From Bacillota bacterium (lineage in GTDB: Bacteria; Bacillota; Sulfobacillia; JABLXB01): 64,000 nucleotides of DNA. The notes under the pieces were generated by a model, which worked only from the letters and a program-made list of their open reading frames with translations, searched no databases and had not been told where the DNA came from. The DNA is taken from the NCBI GenBank assembly GCA_013178305.1, contig JABLXB010000002.1:1-64000 (forward strand). Reading direction: 5' to 3'. Positions 1-8,959 of this stretch are shown here, piece after piece. How positions within the stretch are numbered: the first letter of the stretch is position 1; every line of letters begins with the position of its first letter. A program made the position numbers and the translations under genes.

Positions 1-49
1 CGTACCGGCTCAAGCAGCGGCGCAAGGAACCAGAGTACAATCTCTCAGG

Positions 50-122
50 GGTGGATCACATTCAAGCGAGCACCGGTGGATCACTCCCACGCGAGCGCGG
101 CGGATCAGAATCTCGTTGACAA
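50..122. repeat. Three imperfect 24-bp repeats, possible IS21-type end
   Basis: GG(T/C)GGATCA recurs at 50, 75 and 99, each copy followed after about 8 bases by an AGCGAGC-like run or its decayed form. The spacing is 25 and 24 bp. Multiple short repeats of this TGGATCA type are found at the ends of some IS21-family elements, so this may be the end of an element lying left of the window. An open frame (3-119, no start visible) runs through the repeats and could be the tail of its ORF. The family call is inference. Confidence 0.35.
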
Positions 123-239
123 ACGCACATCTGGCTCGGCCGGCGGCACAATACTGGTCCTCCCACTGTCGTTGTTCCTCATCGGAGTCGTCCGCGAGGT
201 CAGAACAACACGTCAGTCTCTTGCGCCGGCGCCTTCCCG

Positions 240-490
240 TCCTCCGTAGCGGTGATTGACCGGGGATTGTTGCGTGGAGACAGCGATCCGGCAACGATGT
301 CTGCGCTAGGACAACGATTCTGCCGGGATGGCTGCGCTGGTGCAACAAACCCGCTCTGGGTTGCCGTGGCGCAGCAATCCTCGGCCGACCGCTGCATCGG
401 CGCAGCGGTCCTGGCGAGATCGTTGCCTCAGGGCACAGGTTCAGCCGCGACGTGTGCGCTGGCGCAACGATGGACTTGCACTACCCACCG
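240..490. repeat. Degenerate tandem repeat array, about 33-bp period
   Basis: About six weakly conserved units begin with a tGCGC(T/A)GG-like core, often followed by CAACGA (near 301, 333, 366, 398 and 460). Several frames are open but none reads like a protein, and the repetition is at DNA level. The flanks (125-240 and 490-600) show no recognisable gene. A similar but not identical array lies at 44226-44430. Function is unknown. Confidence 0.4.
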
Positions 491-601
491 GGCGATGCCC
501 TCTACCCCGTGGCGTCGGGACGACCTCGCTCCGGCTCCAGCGGGGCACCCATGTCCACCGTCGGGCTTTTCCAGCGGTCCATGATGTCCGTCCAGTTGGG
601 G

Positions 602-1213
602 CTACTTTTTTCTTACCAACTCCACTCCGTCCTTAAGGGCAAATTCGTTCAGAACCGCCTTTAGGATCCTGGCCTTGTTTCTGACGTCGTCTTGTTTGAT
701 TTGCTCTCTTATGATTCTCCGGGCTGCTTCGTCCAATGAACCTCTCAGGCTCGCCAGATCGAGTAGCGTTGCAGCCTTGCAGAAAAAGCTCCTCGATCTA
801 CCCTCATCAAAACCCTCTATCATTGTTTCAAGTAATCTGATCCGTCTTTTCTGCTCTTCTACGAATCGCTCAATTCCATGTTCTCTTACAAAACGCAGGT
901 TCACCATGACTTTCTTGTACGATGGGTAAGAAGAAGACTCTTCCAATTGCTGATATTCTTCACCACTTTTGAACTTGGGGCACGGAAAGTCTGAACACTC
1001 ACCACAGACTTCAAGGTTCTTCTTCTTGACGCAACAAGTTATGAAAGAACATGATGGATGCTTATGAAAGAAATCGGGGCCACCACATCCAGGACATCTT
1101 GAGGCGCCTACCGTGTAATATCTCGGGCATAGACCGCAATCGAGACCACATACACCGATTGTCGGATATCTCTTCGTTGGGTGTCCTTTCGGCTCGGAGT
1201 CTGTTTGTTTCAT
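602..1213 (-). CDS. DUF3795 cysteine-rich protein
   Basis: This 203-residue protein has an N-terminal cysteine cluster (CGLDCGLCPRYY, then RCPGCGG, then CCVKKK and CGECSDFPCP within the first 80 residues), the signature of DUF3795 proteins, which probably bind metal or an Fe-S cluster. The C-terminal half is charged and helical. The ATG is preceded by GAGGAGG at a suitable distance. The gene stands alone and diverges from the BON-domain gene. The biochemical role of the family is not established. Confidence 0.8.
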   Translation of the reverse strand: MKQTDSEPKGHPTKRYPTIGVCGLDCGLCPRYYTVGASRCPGCGGPDFFHKHPSCSFITCCVKKKNLEVCGECSDFPCPKFKSGEEYQQLEESSSYPSYKKVMVNLRFVREHGIERFVEEQKRRIRLLETMIEGFDEGRSRSFFCKAATLLDLASLRGSLDEAARRIIREQIKQDDVRNKARILKAVLNEFALKDGVELVRKK

Positions 1214-1332
1214 GGGTTTTGCCTCCTCATTTCCAAAGCACTCGGTTGATCCCTAATCACCGCCAGACACAAGATTCTTCCACCTGGCAATACTACCTCC
1301 TGACACAGGCGTGATTGGAGGAGGCTCAACGG

Positions 1333-1881
1333 GTGGCAAACACAAACGAACCCAAAAAGGCGCATAAGTCCGATCAGGAGACGACACAGAAGGTTCAGGA
1401 AGCGCTCCGTAGAGACAAGAACCTCCGGGGCTATGCCCTGGAAGCAGATGTAGAAAACGGAGAGGCTATCGTGCGCGGTGTGGTAGACACCCTATCAGAA
1501 AAGCGGCACGCTGGGACCGTAGCCCGGGGCAAGCCGGGGGTCAAATCGGTTGACAACGTGATCTCATTGAGCACAGACGGCCAGACCGATGATCGGGACG
1601 TGGAATTCGAGGTGGCGGAGGAGCTGGAGGCAGACCCATCTGTCAACCTGAGGCACATCGGCGCGGAGTCCTCACGCGGAGCAGTGACACTCGTGGGTAA
1701 CACGCGCGACCCGGACGAAGTGGAGGCTGCCAAGAAGGCTGCGGCAAAGGCTCGAGGGGTAACCAGCGTGACTAGCCAGGTTAAAGTGCATAAGGAACTC
1801 CAACCTGACGAGTTGTTTCACAGTCAGGTCAGGAATGACGAAGAGGATAATCCTCCGCGGGAAGTGCCCGGCCGCCGGTAA
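1333..1881 (+). CDS. BON-domain protein
   Basis: Two BON domains are visible: one around residues 15-75 (VENGEAIVRGVVDT) and one around 95-155 (RGAVTLVGNTRD). BON domains occur in periplasmic or surface proteins such as OsmY and are thought to bind membranes or ligands. There is no clear signal peptide. A TTG at 1315 would extend the frame, but GGAGGAGG at 1317-1324 sits 8 bases before GTG 1333, so I choose GTG. The protein is rich in Lys, Glu and Asp, as expected for a soluble stress-type protein. The exact role is unknown. Confidence 0.8.
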   Translation: MANTNEPKKAHKSDQETTQKVQEALRRDKNLRGYALEADVENGEAIVRGVVDTLSEKRHAGTVARGKPGVKSVDNVISLSTDGQTDDRDVEFEVAEELEADPSVNLRHIGAESSRGAVTLVGNTRDPDEVEAAKKAAAKARGVTSVTSQVKVHKELQPDELFHSQVRNDEEDNPPREVPGRR

Positions 1882-2040
1882 CGCCTTGCCAGGACAGGGA
1901 TCGCAAGACCGGCTACCCATCGAAGCGGGGGCCCCCGAGTGTAGGCACCCCGCTTACTGCACTTATCGAGGAGGAAACAGGCGTACGTCATCCGAAAAGT
2001 GCCGGGGAATCAGGCAATACGTTTGAGGGGCGGTGCGGTG

Positions 2041-2361
2041 TTGAGCCAATGGAGGTTTACCCGGGAAAACCCTTGCCCGACCTGCTATAGCTGGATTCCC
2101 AGGGATTCCCCTTGTGACCATGAGAAGTACGTGTGCCCCACCTGCGGAAGAAAGCAATGCCTCAGGCACTGGCCATATCCAATGAAATCCGAGACCGAAG
2201 CCATCCACTTCCTGAAATCAGCCGAAGTGGTTACAGGAAGAAGGTGCTTCGTCAGGAAAGTGGCCAACAACGCCGGCAAGGATAAGTGGAAGATATTCAC
2301 CTCCGAGGAAGACTATCAGAGTTATCTCGAGAGCAAAAGGCACAAACGCCAACAGGCCTGA
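2041..2361 (+). CDS. Small zinc-ribbon-like hypothetical protein
   Basis: About 106 residues. The N-terminal part contains CPTC and, after CDHEKY, CPTCGRKQC, two CxxC knuckles that could form a zinc ribbon. The C-terminal half is basic and ends in a Lys/Arg-rich tail. TTG at 2041, 10 bases after GAGGGG, is the best-supported start; an ATG further up at 1999 has no ribosome site. It converges on acpS with 3 bases between the stops. I do not recognise the family. Confidence 0.55.
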   Translation: MSQWRFTRENPCPTCYSWIPRDSPCDHEKYVCPTCGRKQCLRHWPYPMKSETEAIHFLKSAEVVTGRRCFVRKVANNAGKDKWKIFTSEEDYQSYLESKRHKRQQA

Positions 2362-2364
2362 TGC

Positions 2365-2781
2365 TCAGGACAAGCCCCGCCCTGACTCGGTGGCTTGAAC
2401 CAGGGCGACAAACGCAATGGCGGAGTCGTCGTCATACGATAGACTCAGCAGTACCCGCGTCTTGCCCCGCTCGCTTGCCAGCAGGGCAAGGCGACCGCCA
2501 AGCTCGACCAGCGGCTCGCCCCGGGGGCCACGGAGGACTTCGATATCCCGCAGGTCGACACCGCCATCGACCCCGCCATCCCAACCGATGCCTAGTGACT
2601 TGAACACCGCTTCCTTCGCCGCGAACCTCGTGGCGTAGTAGGTGGCGGGGGCATGATGGCTCTTCCCCATCAGCTGTTCCCTCTCAGTGAAGACCCTGTT
2701 GAGGAATACGTCCCCCGATCTTGCGAGCGTCTCGGCCATGCGGCTGATTTCGATGATGTCCACGCCCACACCCAGCATCAA
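2365..2781 (-). CDS. acpS: Holo-[acyl-carrier-protein] synthase
   Basis: AcpS transfers 4'-phosphopantetheine from CoA to the serine of apo-ACP. The 138 residues include the N-terminal metal-binding motif GVGVDIIEISR and the second motif RFAAKEAVFKSLG, whose Asp and Glu bind magnesium. The length is normal for the family, with a slightly long C-terminus. It lies downstream of the pta fragment on the same strand. Confidence 0.95.
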   Translation of the reverse strand: MMLGVGVDIIEISRMAETLARSGDVFLNRVFTEREQLMGKSHHAPATYYATRFAAKEAVFKSLGIGWDGGVDGGVDLRDIEVLRGPRGEPLVELGGRLALLASERGKTRVLLSLSYDDDSAIAFVALVQATESGRGLS

Positions 2782-2868
2782 CGCACCCGTCCCCCAACCA
2801 TAGAACCATTGGTCGCCGCGCGACCGTTGGCTGGCGCAGAGCCGTCAGCGAGCGCGTGACCAGCGCGC

Positions 2869-3590
2869 TCAGCTTCTCGCCGCCACCAGGAGAGCAGCAC
2901 CTGCCACGTCTCGAACCGTGGCGCCTCTAGACAGATCGCTCACCGGGCGGTCAAACCCCTGCAAGATCGGCCCATAGGCTTTGGCGCCCGCAAGCACCTG
3001 GACCAGCTTCGAGGATATGTTGGCGGCATCCAGATTGGGAAACACCAGTATGTTGGCTCGTCCCTCGACTGCGCCCGTATCCATCATCTTCCGGCGCGCA
3101 ACCGCCTCGACCAGGGCCGCATCAGCCTGCATTTCGCCGTCGAAGAGCAGGCCTGGGGCCTTCTTACGGGCCAGATCCACCGCCCTGGCCACCTTATCCA
3201 CGTTCGGGTGATTTGCACTGCTTTTGGTGGAGAACGACAGCAATGCGACCCTTGGCTCCCAGCCCAACAACTCACGGGTGCTCATGGCCGTGGCGACCGC
3301 AATGTCCGCCAGTTGTTCGGGACCCGGATCCGGGTTAATCGCAGGGTCTGCGAAGACCAGGAGGTTCCCCTGGCTTCCCGCAAAGCCGGGAATGTCCATC
3401 AGATAGAAGCTGGATGGGAGGCCGATCCCCTGCTTGAGGCCTATGATCAGCTCGCTGGCCATGATTACCTCGTCCGTGGGATGGGCGATGCCCGCCACCA
3501 TACCGTGGGCATCGCCCTTTCTCACCATCATGGCGCCGAAGCAAAGCGGCTGGCTGAGTATCCGCCGGCATGCGCTCTCCGGCATGGTTC
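2869..3590 (-). pseudogene. Phosphate acetyl/butyryltransferase, 5'-truncated
   Basis: The readable protein starts at about LSQPLCFGAMMVRKGDA and runs to the normal C-terminus. It includes the family motifs MDIPGF, PNLDAANIS and PILQGFDRPV. Pta-type enzymes (about 330 residues) interconvert acetyl-CoA and acetyl phosphate. Roughly 100 N-terminal residues are missing. At the point where homology stops (3575-3600), a truncated AraC-type gene begins on the other strand, so both genes end at one junction. The ATG-initiated frame at 3615 is probably fortuitous. Confidence 0.75.
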
Positions 3591-3875
3591 GAGGATATGG
3601 GTGTTTCTGTCTCAAACTGGATCATGCACAGGCGATTGGAGCAATGCCGGCGCGAATTGGTGCGCATTGGGCCAGTCAGGGACAGCATCACCGAAATCGC
3701 TTTTCGCTGGGGGTTCAACGATTCCGCCCACTTCAGCAAGGCATTCAAGAGGTTATTTGGTCTCTCGCCGCGCGACTATCAGAAGCGTCACTTCGGTGAT
3801 CCGCCGAAACCGTGCGCGGATCCATCTTCGCGGCTACCCCCCGCGGCAGGCCATCGTCTGATGACGCGCACTTGA
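3585..3875 (+). pseudogene. AraC-family regulator, C-terminal fragment
   Basis: Only the DNA-binding domain remains: SVSNWIMHRRLEQCRREL, then ITEIAFRWGFNDSAHFSKAF and FGLSPRDY, the two helix-turn-helix segments of an AraC/XylS regulator. The N-terminal sensor and the first recognition helix are absent. An ATG at 3570 exists, but the codons before 3585 do not match the family. The truncation point coincides with that of pta. Confidence 0.75.
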
Positions 3876-3911
3876 TGGTGCCTCCCTGGTCCGGCCATAG
3901 TAAGCGCTGCC

Positions 3912-5072
3912 TCAGGCCCTGTAGGCTTTCCGGAAGAGGTCCAGGTAGTCGGCTCTGCTTATGGTCCTGCAGTTGCTCGGGGTCGAACCGTTGATAAACG
4001 ACGCCTCGGCCAGGCGGTCGAAATCGTCCGGAGACACACCGGGCTGACTGCCGAACTCCGGGATACCGACGTCCTCGGAGAGCCGCTCGAGTTCTTCCAC
4101 GAGGAAGGCAGCGGCCTCGCGCGGAGGCATTACGTCAACGGGTAATCCGCAGATCCGGGCTACCTCCGCATGCACCTCCGGGTTGGCCTGCGCGTTGAAC
4201 TCCGTCACCACCGGCAGGAACATCGAGTTGGCCACACCGTGGGGCGTGTCGTAGAGGCCCCCAATCGCCTCGGCCATGCAGTGTACCGCGGCAACGTCCG
4301 AGTGTGAGAACGCCACCCCGGCCATTACCGAGCCAAGCATCATGATGTTCCGGCTCTCCCTGGTCCCCTCCAGCACGGCCTCCTTCAAGTTGCGGAAAGT
4401 GTACCGCATGGCCTCTTTGGCCCAGGCCTGGGAAAACGGATTCGACGCCTTGCAGGTATACGACTCGATCGCGTGGACGAATGCGTCCATCCCTGTCGAG
4501 GCCGTGAGCCCCTTCGGCAGGTTGTGCGTTGTGGCGGGATCCACAACGGCGAGCCTGGGAGCCAATCGAACGCTTTTCACCGTCATCTTGAACTTCCGGC
4601 CGGTGTCGGTTATGACCGAAGAGCGAGTAACCTCCGACCCTGTTCCGGCCGTCGTGGGCACAGCCACGATGGGCACCACGTCCTTGGGGAACCTGTCGCG
4701 CCCTTCGTACTGCCTGAGCGGCGCGTCGTTCGCCTGCAGCACGGCGATTGCCTTGGCCGAATCGAGCACCGACCCGCCCCCTACCGCAAGGATCATATGG
4801 GCCTCGAACTCCCTGATGGCCAGTCCGCCTTCTTCACAATCGATGTCGCGGGGGTTCGGCTTCACATTGTCGAACACCCGAATCTCGAATCCCGCCTGCC
4901 GCATATCCTCGAGCAATGGGTCGACGATGCCGGCCTTCCTGACTCCGGGGTCCGTGACGACAAACACCCGGCTCCCCTTGAGCGTTTCTTTAACTAGAGC
5001 CGGTAATCTCTTGAGCATCCCTTCACCGAACTCGATGCGCGGAGGTAGATGAAAGCTGAACGTTCTATCCAT
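3912..5072 (-). CDS. Iron-containing alcohol dehydrogenase
   Basis: This 386-residue group III (Fe-ADH) enzyme oxidises or reduces an alcohol/aldehyde pair with NAD(P). Visible motifs are GGGSVLDSAKA (nucleotide binding), TTAGTGSEVTRSSVI, and the iron-binding region with HAIESYTC, MAGVAFSHSDVAAVH and DTPHGVANSMFLP. The ATG at 5072 is chosen because the protein then begins with a normal Fe-ADH N-terminus (FHLPPRIEFG); the frame runs on to 5183 without family similarity. The substrate cannot be read from sequence. Confidence 0.9.
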   Translation of the reverse strand: MDRTFSFHLPPRIEFGEGMLKRLPALVKETLKGSRVFVVTDPGVRKAGIVDPLLEDMRQAGFEIRVFDNVKPNPRDIDCEEGGLAIREFEAHMILAVGGGSVLDSAKAIAVLQANDAPLRQYEGRDRFPKDVVPIVAVPTTAGTGSEVTRSSVITDTGRKFKMTVKSVRLAPRLAVVDPATTHNLPKGLTASTGMDAFVHAIESYTCKASNPFSQAWAKEAMRYTFRNLKEAVLEGTRESRNIMMLGSVMAGVAFSHSDVAAVHCMAEAIGGLYDTPHGVANSMFLPVVTEFNAQANPEVHAEVARICGLPVDVMPPREAAAFLVEELERLSEDVGIPEFGSQPGVSPDDFDRLAEASFINGSTPSNCRTISRADYLDLFRKAYRA

Positions 5073-5183
5073 TTGCCCATTCCGCCCTTCAAAAGACGTT
5101 ATCGAACAGCCTGCTGAGTTGACCCTGCACCGCACGACCCTTTCGGAGGCCCTCAGCAGGGCGCGAACGTCGCATTCCCCCAC

Positions 5184-5399
5184 TCACAGGCGCGCGACTT
5201 TGACGCCCCTGAGCCGCGTCCTAGTCACCCGGACCTTGCCAGCATCCTTCCCTACCTCAATCTCGCAGGTCACGCTCCCTGGATTCGCCCGCTCGACCGT
5301 CTCCTCCTTCAGCACGGAACACACGGCCATGGCCGTCCTCAGTGGGGTCAGGCTGCCGCGATGGCTGAGAATGGGGCCAGGGGAACAGGGGAGTGGCAC
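5184..5399 (-). CDS. Hypothetical 71-residue frame, maybe a gene tail
   Basis: An open minus-strand frame with a plausible protein-like end (PGSVTCEIEVGKDAGKVR). The spacing of His, AVC and PGSV is weakly reminiscent of the C-terminus of PrpF/DUF453 isomerases, but this is not strong. It lies between the Fe-ADH start and an SDR remnant in a region of gene decay, so it may be a fragment. Confidence 0.25.
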   Translation of the reverse strand: MPLPCSPGPILSHRGSLTPLRTAMAVCSVLKEETVERANPGSVTCEIEVGKDAGKVRVTRTRLRGVKVARL

Positions 5400-5417
5400 G
5401 GGCTCGGATATGACCTG

Positions 5418-5510
5418 GGGCGGTAGTCCAGGAAGCCCTCATCCACTTCGAGGTAGTCCCTCACGGGGTAAACCCCCGCATTGTTGATGAGCAGTGGAAG
5501 TGCCGAGCTG
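5418..5510 (-). pseudogene. Short-chain dehydrogenase remnant
   Basis: Translation of the minus strand gives LPLLINNAGVYPVRDYLEV, the NNAG region of a classical SDR, continuous for about 30 codons. Neither the Rossmann glycine motif nor the YxxxK motif is present, and no start is available. It is a leftover fragment downstream of dnaE2. Confidence 0.55.
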
Positions 5511-5554
5511 GACAGCGAATTCTGCGCTTTGTGTTACTTAGGCACGCTCAAGAA

Positions 5555-8500
5555 CTATAGTTGTAGTATCTCAATTCTCTGCGCAGTCACACTCACCCCA
5601 TTTCCCCTCTTCTCCAGTCTCCCAACTATCTGGAGTGCTGGCGCAGGATCTGCAAATATTAACTGTCCGTATAATTGGTATACTTTCTCGAAGACAGTTA
5701 TATCGATAAGGCCGTGTTCATCTTCCAGAGACAAAAACACAACTGTCTTACCACTTCGTGTCGGAGGCCGGTGCGGTCGTACAGGGAATCCCGCCACTTT
5801 AACTACGGTTCCCGGCTTGGCGTTTAGCACGTTTTCGCTTGACAGGTATCCTTCAGCCTTAAGCCGGCTCCTCATAAGCATCATGGGATGATCACTGATC
5901 GTGATCCCGAGGACTCGATATTCATAGAGTACCTTTTCAGGTAGAGAAAAGTCATTGATAGAGGAATGGTCCTCCGAGATATTCCACCTTAAGTCTGGTT
6001 GCCTGCCATCGTCTACTTGTAAGCGCGCTGCCTCAATTACGCTGCTCAACTGCCAAAGCAGAGATCGCCTATTCGTACTGATTGAGTCGAACGTCCCGCA
6101 CAATATGAGGTTTTCCGCGACGTTCCGCGGCGGGTCAACGCGGCGACAGAAGTCGAATAACGAGGTAAACGGCCGGGCTCGCCTGGTTCCTATGATCCGG
6201 TCAAGAGCCTGCCCCGTCATGTCCTTGACACACGCGAGCGAAGTCCTTATGGCCCCATCCTCCACAGTGAACGCTTTCCCGCTGCTGTTAATACACGGAC
6301 CCAACACCCGGACACCTCGCCTTCGCGCCTCCACGCAAATCGTGTTAGCAGGGTAGTACCCCATTGGTTGATGACTGAGAATGGCTGCAAAGAAGTGCGC
6401 CGGGTAGTGGTTTACGAGGTATGCTGTTTTGGCAGCGGTAACGGCGAACGACGCAGCATGGGCCTCACAGAACCCGTAACCGGCATACGACTTGATGCAG
6501 CCGGCTATCTTCTCGGCCACGGCTTGAGGTGTTCCGTTTTCTACTGCTCGGGCCACGAACACCTTGCAGATCTCTTGCATCTCCTTGACAGATCTATTGT
6601 GGCTCATGACCCTCCGCAATCTGTCAGCCTCTCCGGGTGTAAATCCAGCGACGGTTACGGCGATTTGAATTACCTGCTCCTGGAATAGAACCACACCATA
6701 GGTTTTATTTAAAATGGCCTCCAGTCTGGGGTCTACATAGCTCACCGGCTCAAACCCACGCCTTCTCAATACGAACGGATCGACCATGTTCCCTTGTACC
6801 GGGCCTGGCCTAATAAGGGCTACCGATGCTACCAGGTCCTCGAACCTATTTGCAGCCAGCCGTCCTTGTAGGGCCCTTTGAGCGGGAGACTCAAGTTGGA
6901 ACATTCCGATGGTGCGGCCCTGGCGGATCATCCTGTAGCTCTCCCTATCCTCAACAGGGATCTTGTCATAGTCGACGCTTCCTGCGGCGGTACTTCCTGG
7001 ACTGCCGTTGATCATTGCCACACTATCCTCAACCACGGAGAGCATCCTTAGTGACAATAAATCGAGTTTAATGAGGCCGAGGGCTTCAATATCGTCTTTA
7101 TCAAATTGGGTCACTACCACGCCCTTCGCGGCTTCCTGCAAAGGTGTTAGCTCGGTCAACGGTTTCCGGCTTATGACGATCCCGCCAAGATGAGTTGACA
7201 GGAAGCGTGGGAAACCTGCTATCTTCTCGGACGCCTCCAATAGATGCCCAAATTTCACGGGGTCGAGCCTCAAGTCGCGGAGCTCCGGCAAGCGTTCCAC
7301 TACGCTCTTCAGGTCATCAGCAGGTACATGAGGCAGCCGCTTTGCCAGCCTGTCAATCTCTTCTTCCGAAAACCCCATCGCTTTGCCAAGGTCCCGAACT
7401 GCCGATCTCGCTTGGAAGGTGTTATATGTACACACAGACGCTACCTTGTCGGCTCCGTACTTCTTTGAGGCGTACTCCGCAACTTCGTCCCGGTAGCGCG
7501 CGTCAAAATCAACGTCGATATCAGGGCTCTGAGCCCTCTCCAGGCTCATAAATCGCTCAAACAGGAGTCCCCTTGCGATTGGATCCACATCAGTCAGATT
7601 AAGACAGTAGGCGACAGCAGAATCTGCGGCCGAACCTCGTCCCGCGTGGCGTATACCTCTACGTCGTGCATAGTTGACGATGTCGTGCACGATAAGGAAG
7701 TAGTCATCGTACCCCAAAGCAGTTATGATACCGAGTTCGTGTTCAAGCCTGTCGCGGATTTTGGCAGTAATCCTTCCGTATCGCTTCCGCGCTCCCTCGC
7801 GCACGAGGCCCCTGAGCATCTCCCTCGCGAGGGTTCCCTCTGGAGTGGGGAAAGATGGATAGCACTTTCCCTCGACCTCGAGCGCTACGCTACACCTCTC
7901 AGCAAGGAGTGAGGAACCATTCACGGCGGCAGGGTATTGGGCGAAAAGGGCCTCCATCTCGGCAGGCGTCTTGAGGTAGTTTTCAGCATTAATCTTCCGC
8001 TCTGGATTAACGTCATCCAGCTTGCTCAGCGTCCTCACGCAGGTCAGAAGGTCGTGGATAACGAAGCCGGCTTTACACGAATAGTGAACATTCGCGGTGG
8101 CTACCATGCCAAGCCCAAGCCTCCCGGCGATTTCTGAAAGACGCTCGTTAAGCATCGTGCTTCCGGGTAGAAGCCCCTCCGACAACTCGATGAAGAATTG
8201 GTCATTGCCGAACACGCTCACATATTTGCGTGCTGCCTCAAGAGCTCCAGCATAATCACCTTTTAGGATTCGGGAGGGAATCTCGCCCCGCCGGCAACCC
8301 GATAAGGCGATCACTCCCGCTGCATGGTCTCGCATGACCTCAATATCCAGCGCTGGTTTCCTTCTGGGGTTATCCAGATGTGCCCTGGTAAGCGCGGCGC
8401 AGATATTCCTGTACCCCTCGCTGTTTTCCGCCAACAGAGTAAGGTGTGGCGAAGGCTCCGTTCCGCACCATTTCAACGTGGCCTCCACCCCTTGAATGGG

Positions 8501-8680
8501 TTTCAACCCGCGCCTCAGAGCGGCGTCTCGGAATTTGACGGCAGCGCTCATGTTATCGTGGTCGGTAACGGCCAGTGCTTCCATCCCGAGGTCTGCAGCC
8601 CGGTCTACCAGCTCCTGGATCGAGCTCCCGCCATCCAGGAAGGAAAATGGGGAATGCGTATGAAGGTGAGGAAACTTCAC
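5555..8680 (-). CDS. dnaE2: DnaE2-type DNA polymerase III alpha subunit
   Basis: A 1041-residue C-family polymerase. The PHP domain is at 1-200 (HLHTHS at 5-10, TDHDN near 39). The catalytic region follows: GRGSAADSAVAYCL at 348-361 and the acidic triad motif PDIDVDF at 386-392, so it should be active. Helix-hairpin-helix and OB-fold (VVKVAGFPVRP to VGRLEKRG) regions form the C-terminus, which stops there as in DnaE2/ImuC rather than replicative DnaE. Start is GTG 8680, 39 bases after the DUF6504 gene. Together with imuB it probably performs error-prone translesion synthesis after SOS induction. Confidence 0.88.
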   Translation of the reverse strand: MKFPHLHTHSPFSFLDGGSSIQELVDRAADLGMEALAVTDHDNMSAAVKFRDAALRRGLKPIQGVEATLKWCGTEPSPHLTLLAENSEGYRNICAALTRAHLDNPRRKPALDIEVMRDHAAGVIALSGCRRGEIPSRILKGDYAGALEAARKYVSVFGNDQFFIELSEGLLPGSTMLNERLSEIAGRLGLGMVATANVHYSCKAGFVIHDLLTCVRTLSKLDDVNPERKINAENYLKTPAEMEALFAQYPAAVNGSSLLAERCSVALEVEGKCYPSFPTPEGTLAREMLRGLVREGARKRYGRITAKIRDRLEHELGIITALGYDDYFLIVHDIVNYARRRGIRHAGRGSAADSAVAYCLNLTDVDPIARGLLFERFMSLERAQSPDIDVDFDARYRDEVAEYASKKYGADKVASVCTYNTFQARSAVRDLGKAMGFSEEEIDRLAKRLPHVPADDLKSVVERLPELRDLRLDPVKFGHLLEASEKIAGFPRFLSTHLGGIVISRKPLTELTPLQEAAKGVVVTQFDKDDIEALGLIKLDLLSLRMLSVVEDSVAMINGSPGSTAAGSVDYDKIPVEDRESYRMIRQGRTIGMFQLESPAQRALQGRLAANRFEDLVASVALIRPGPVQGNMVDPFVLRRRGFEPVSYVDPRLEAILNKTYGVVLFQEQVIQIAVTVAGFTPGEADRLRRVMSHNRSVKEMQEICKVFVARAVENGTPQAVAEKIAGCIKSYAGYGFCEAHAASFAVTAAKTAYLVNHYPAHFFAAILSHQPMGYYPANTICVEARRRGVRVLGPCINSSGKAFTVEDGAIRTSLACVKDMTGQALDRIIGTRRARPFTSLFDFCRRVDPPRNVAENLILCGTFDSISTNRRSLLWQLSSVIEAARLQVDDGRQPDLRWNISEDHSSINDFSLPEKVLYEYRVLGITISDHPMMLMRSRLKAEGYLSSENVLNAKPGTVVKVAGFPVRPHRPPTRSGKTVVFLSLEDEHGLIDITVFEKVYQLYGQLIFADPAPALQIVGRLEKRGNGVSVTAQRIEILQL

Positions 8681-8719
8681 GGTATCAACCCCGCTTGGAG
8701 CAAGATGAAAAGACGCTGT

Positions 8720-8959
8720 TCAATCGTATATCTTGTATAGCACCCACCGGCCGGCACACGCTTCGAGCTCTGCCACCATGCCCCCATCGGAGATCACCCT
8801 ATAGATAACCCTTTCCGGCTCACCCTCCCACCACCGTCCGGTCTCGGCCCAAGTATCCATGATCCTCGACACTCTGAACCATCTACGCCAGAAGAATTTC
8901 GCGGGTTTCACCTGCGCGTCCGTTATAACCAGCACCGGTTGGTTCACTACCTTGCTCAT
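8720..8959 (-). CDS. DUF6504 small protein of the mutagenesis cassette
   Basis: About 79 residues. The core RWWEGEPERVIYRV followed by GRWVLYKIYD matches DUF6504, a short domain often fused to or next to ImuB-like proteins. The ATG at 8959 overlaps the imuB stop (ATGA), and GGAG lies 8 bases upstream, so it is translationally coupled. The frame extends to 8995 but that part lies within imuB. Its function is unknown; position suggests a bridge between ImuB and the polymerase. Confidence 0.75.
   Translation of the reverse strand: MSKVVNQPVLVITDAQVKPAKFFWRRWFRVSRIMDTWAETGRWWEGEPERVIYRVISDGGMVAELEACAGRWVLYKIYD

Noticed and set aside
3208-3861. 217-codon plus-strand frame over pta
   Set aside because: It is antisense to conserved Pta sequence and in another frame than the AraC fragment.
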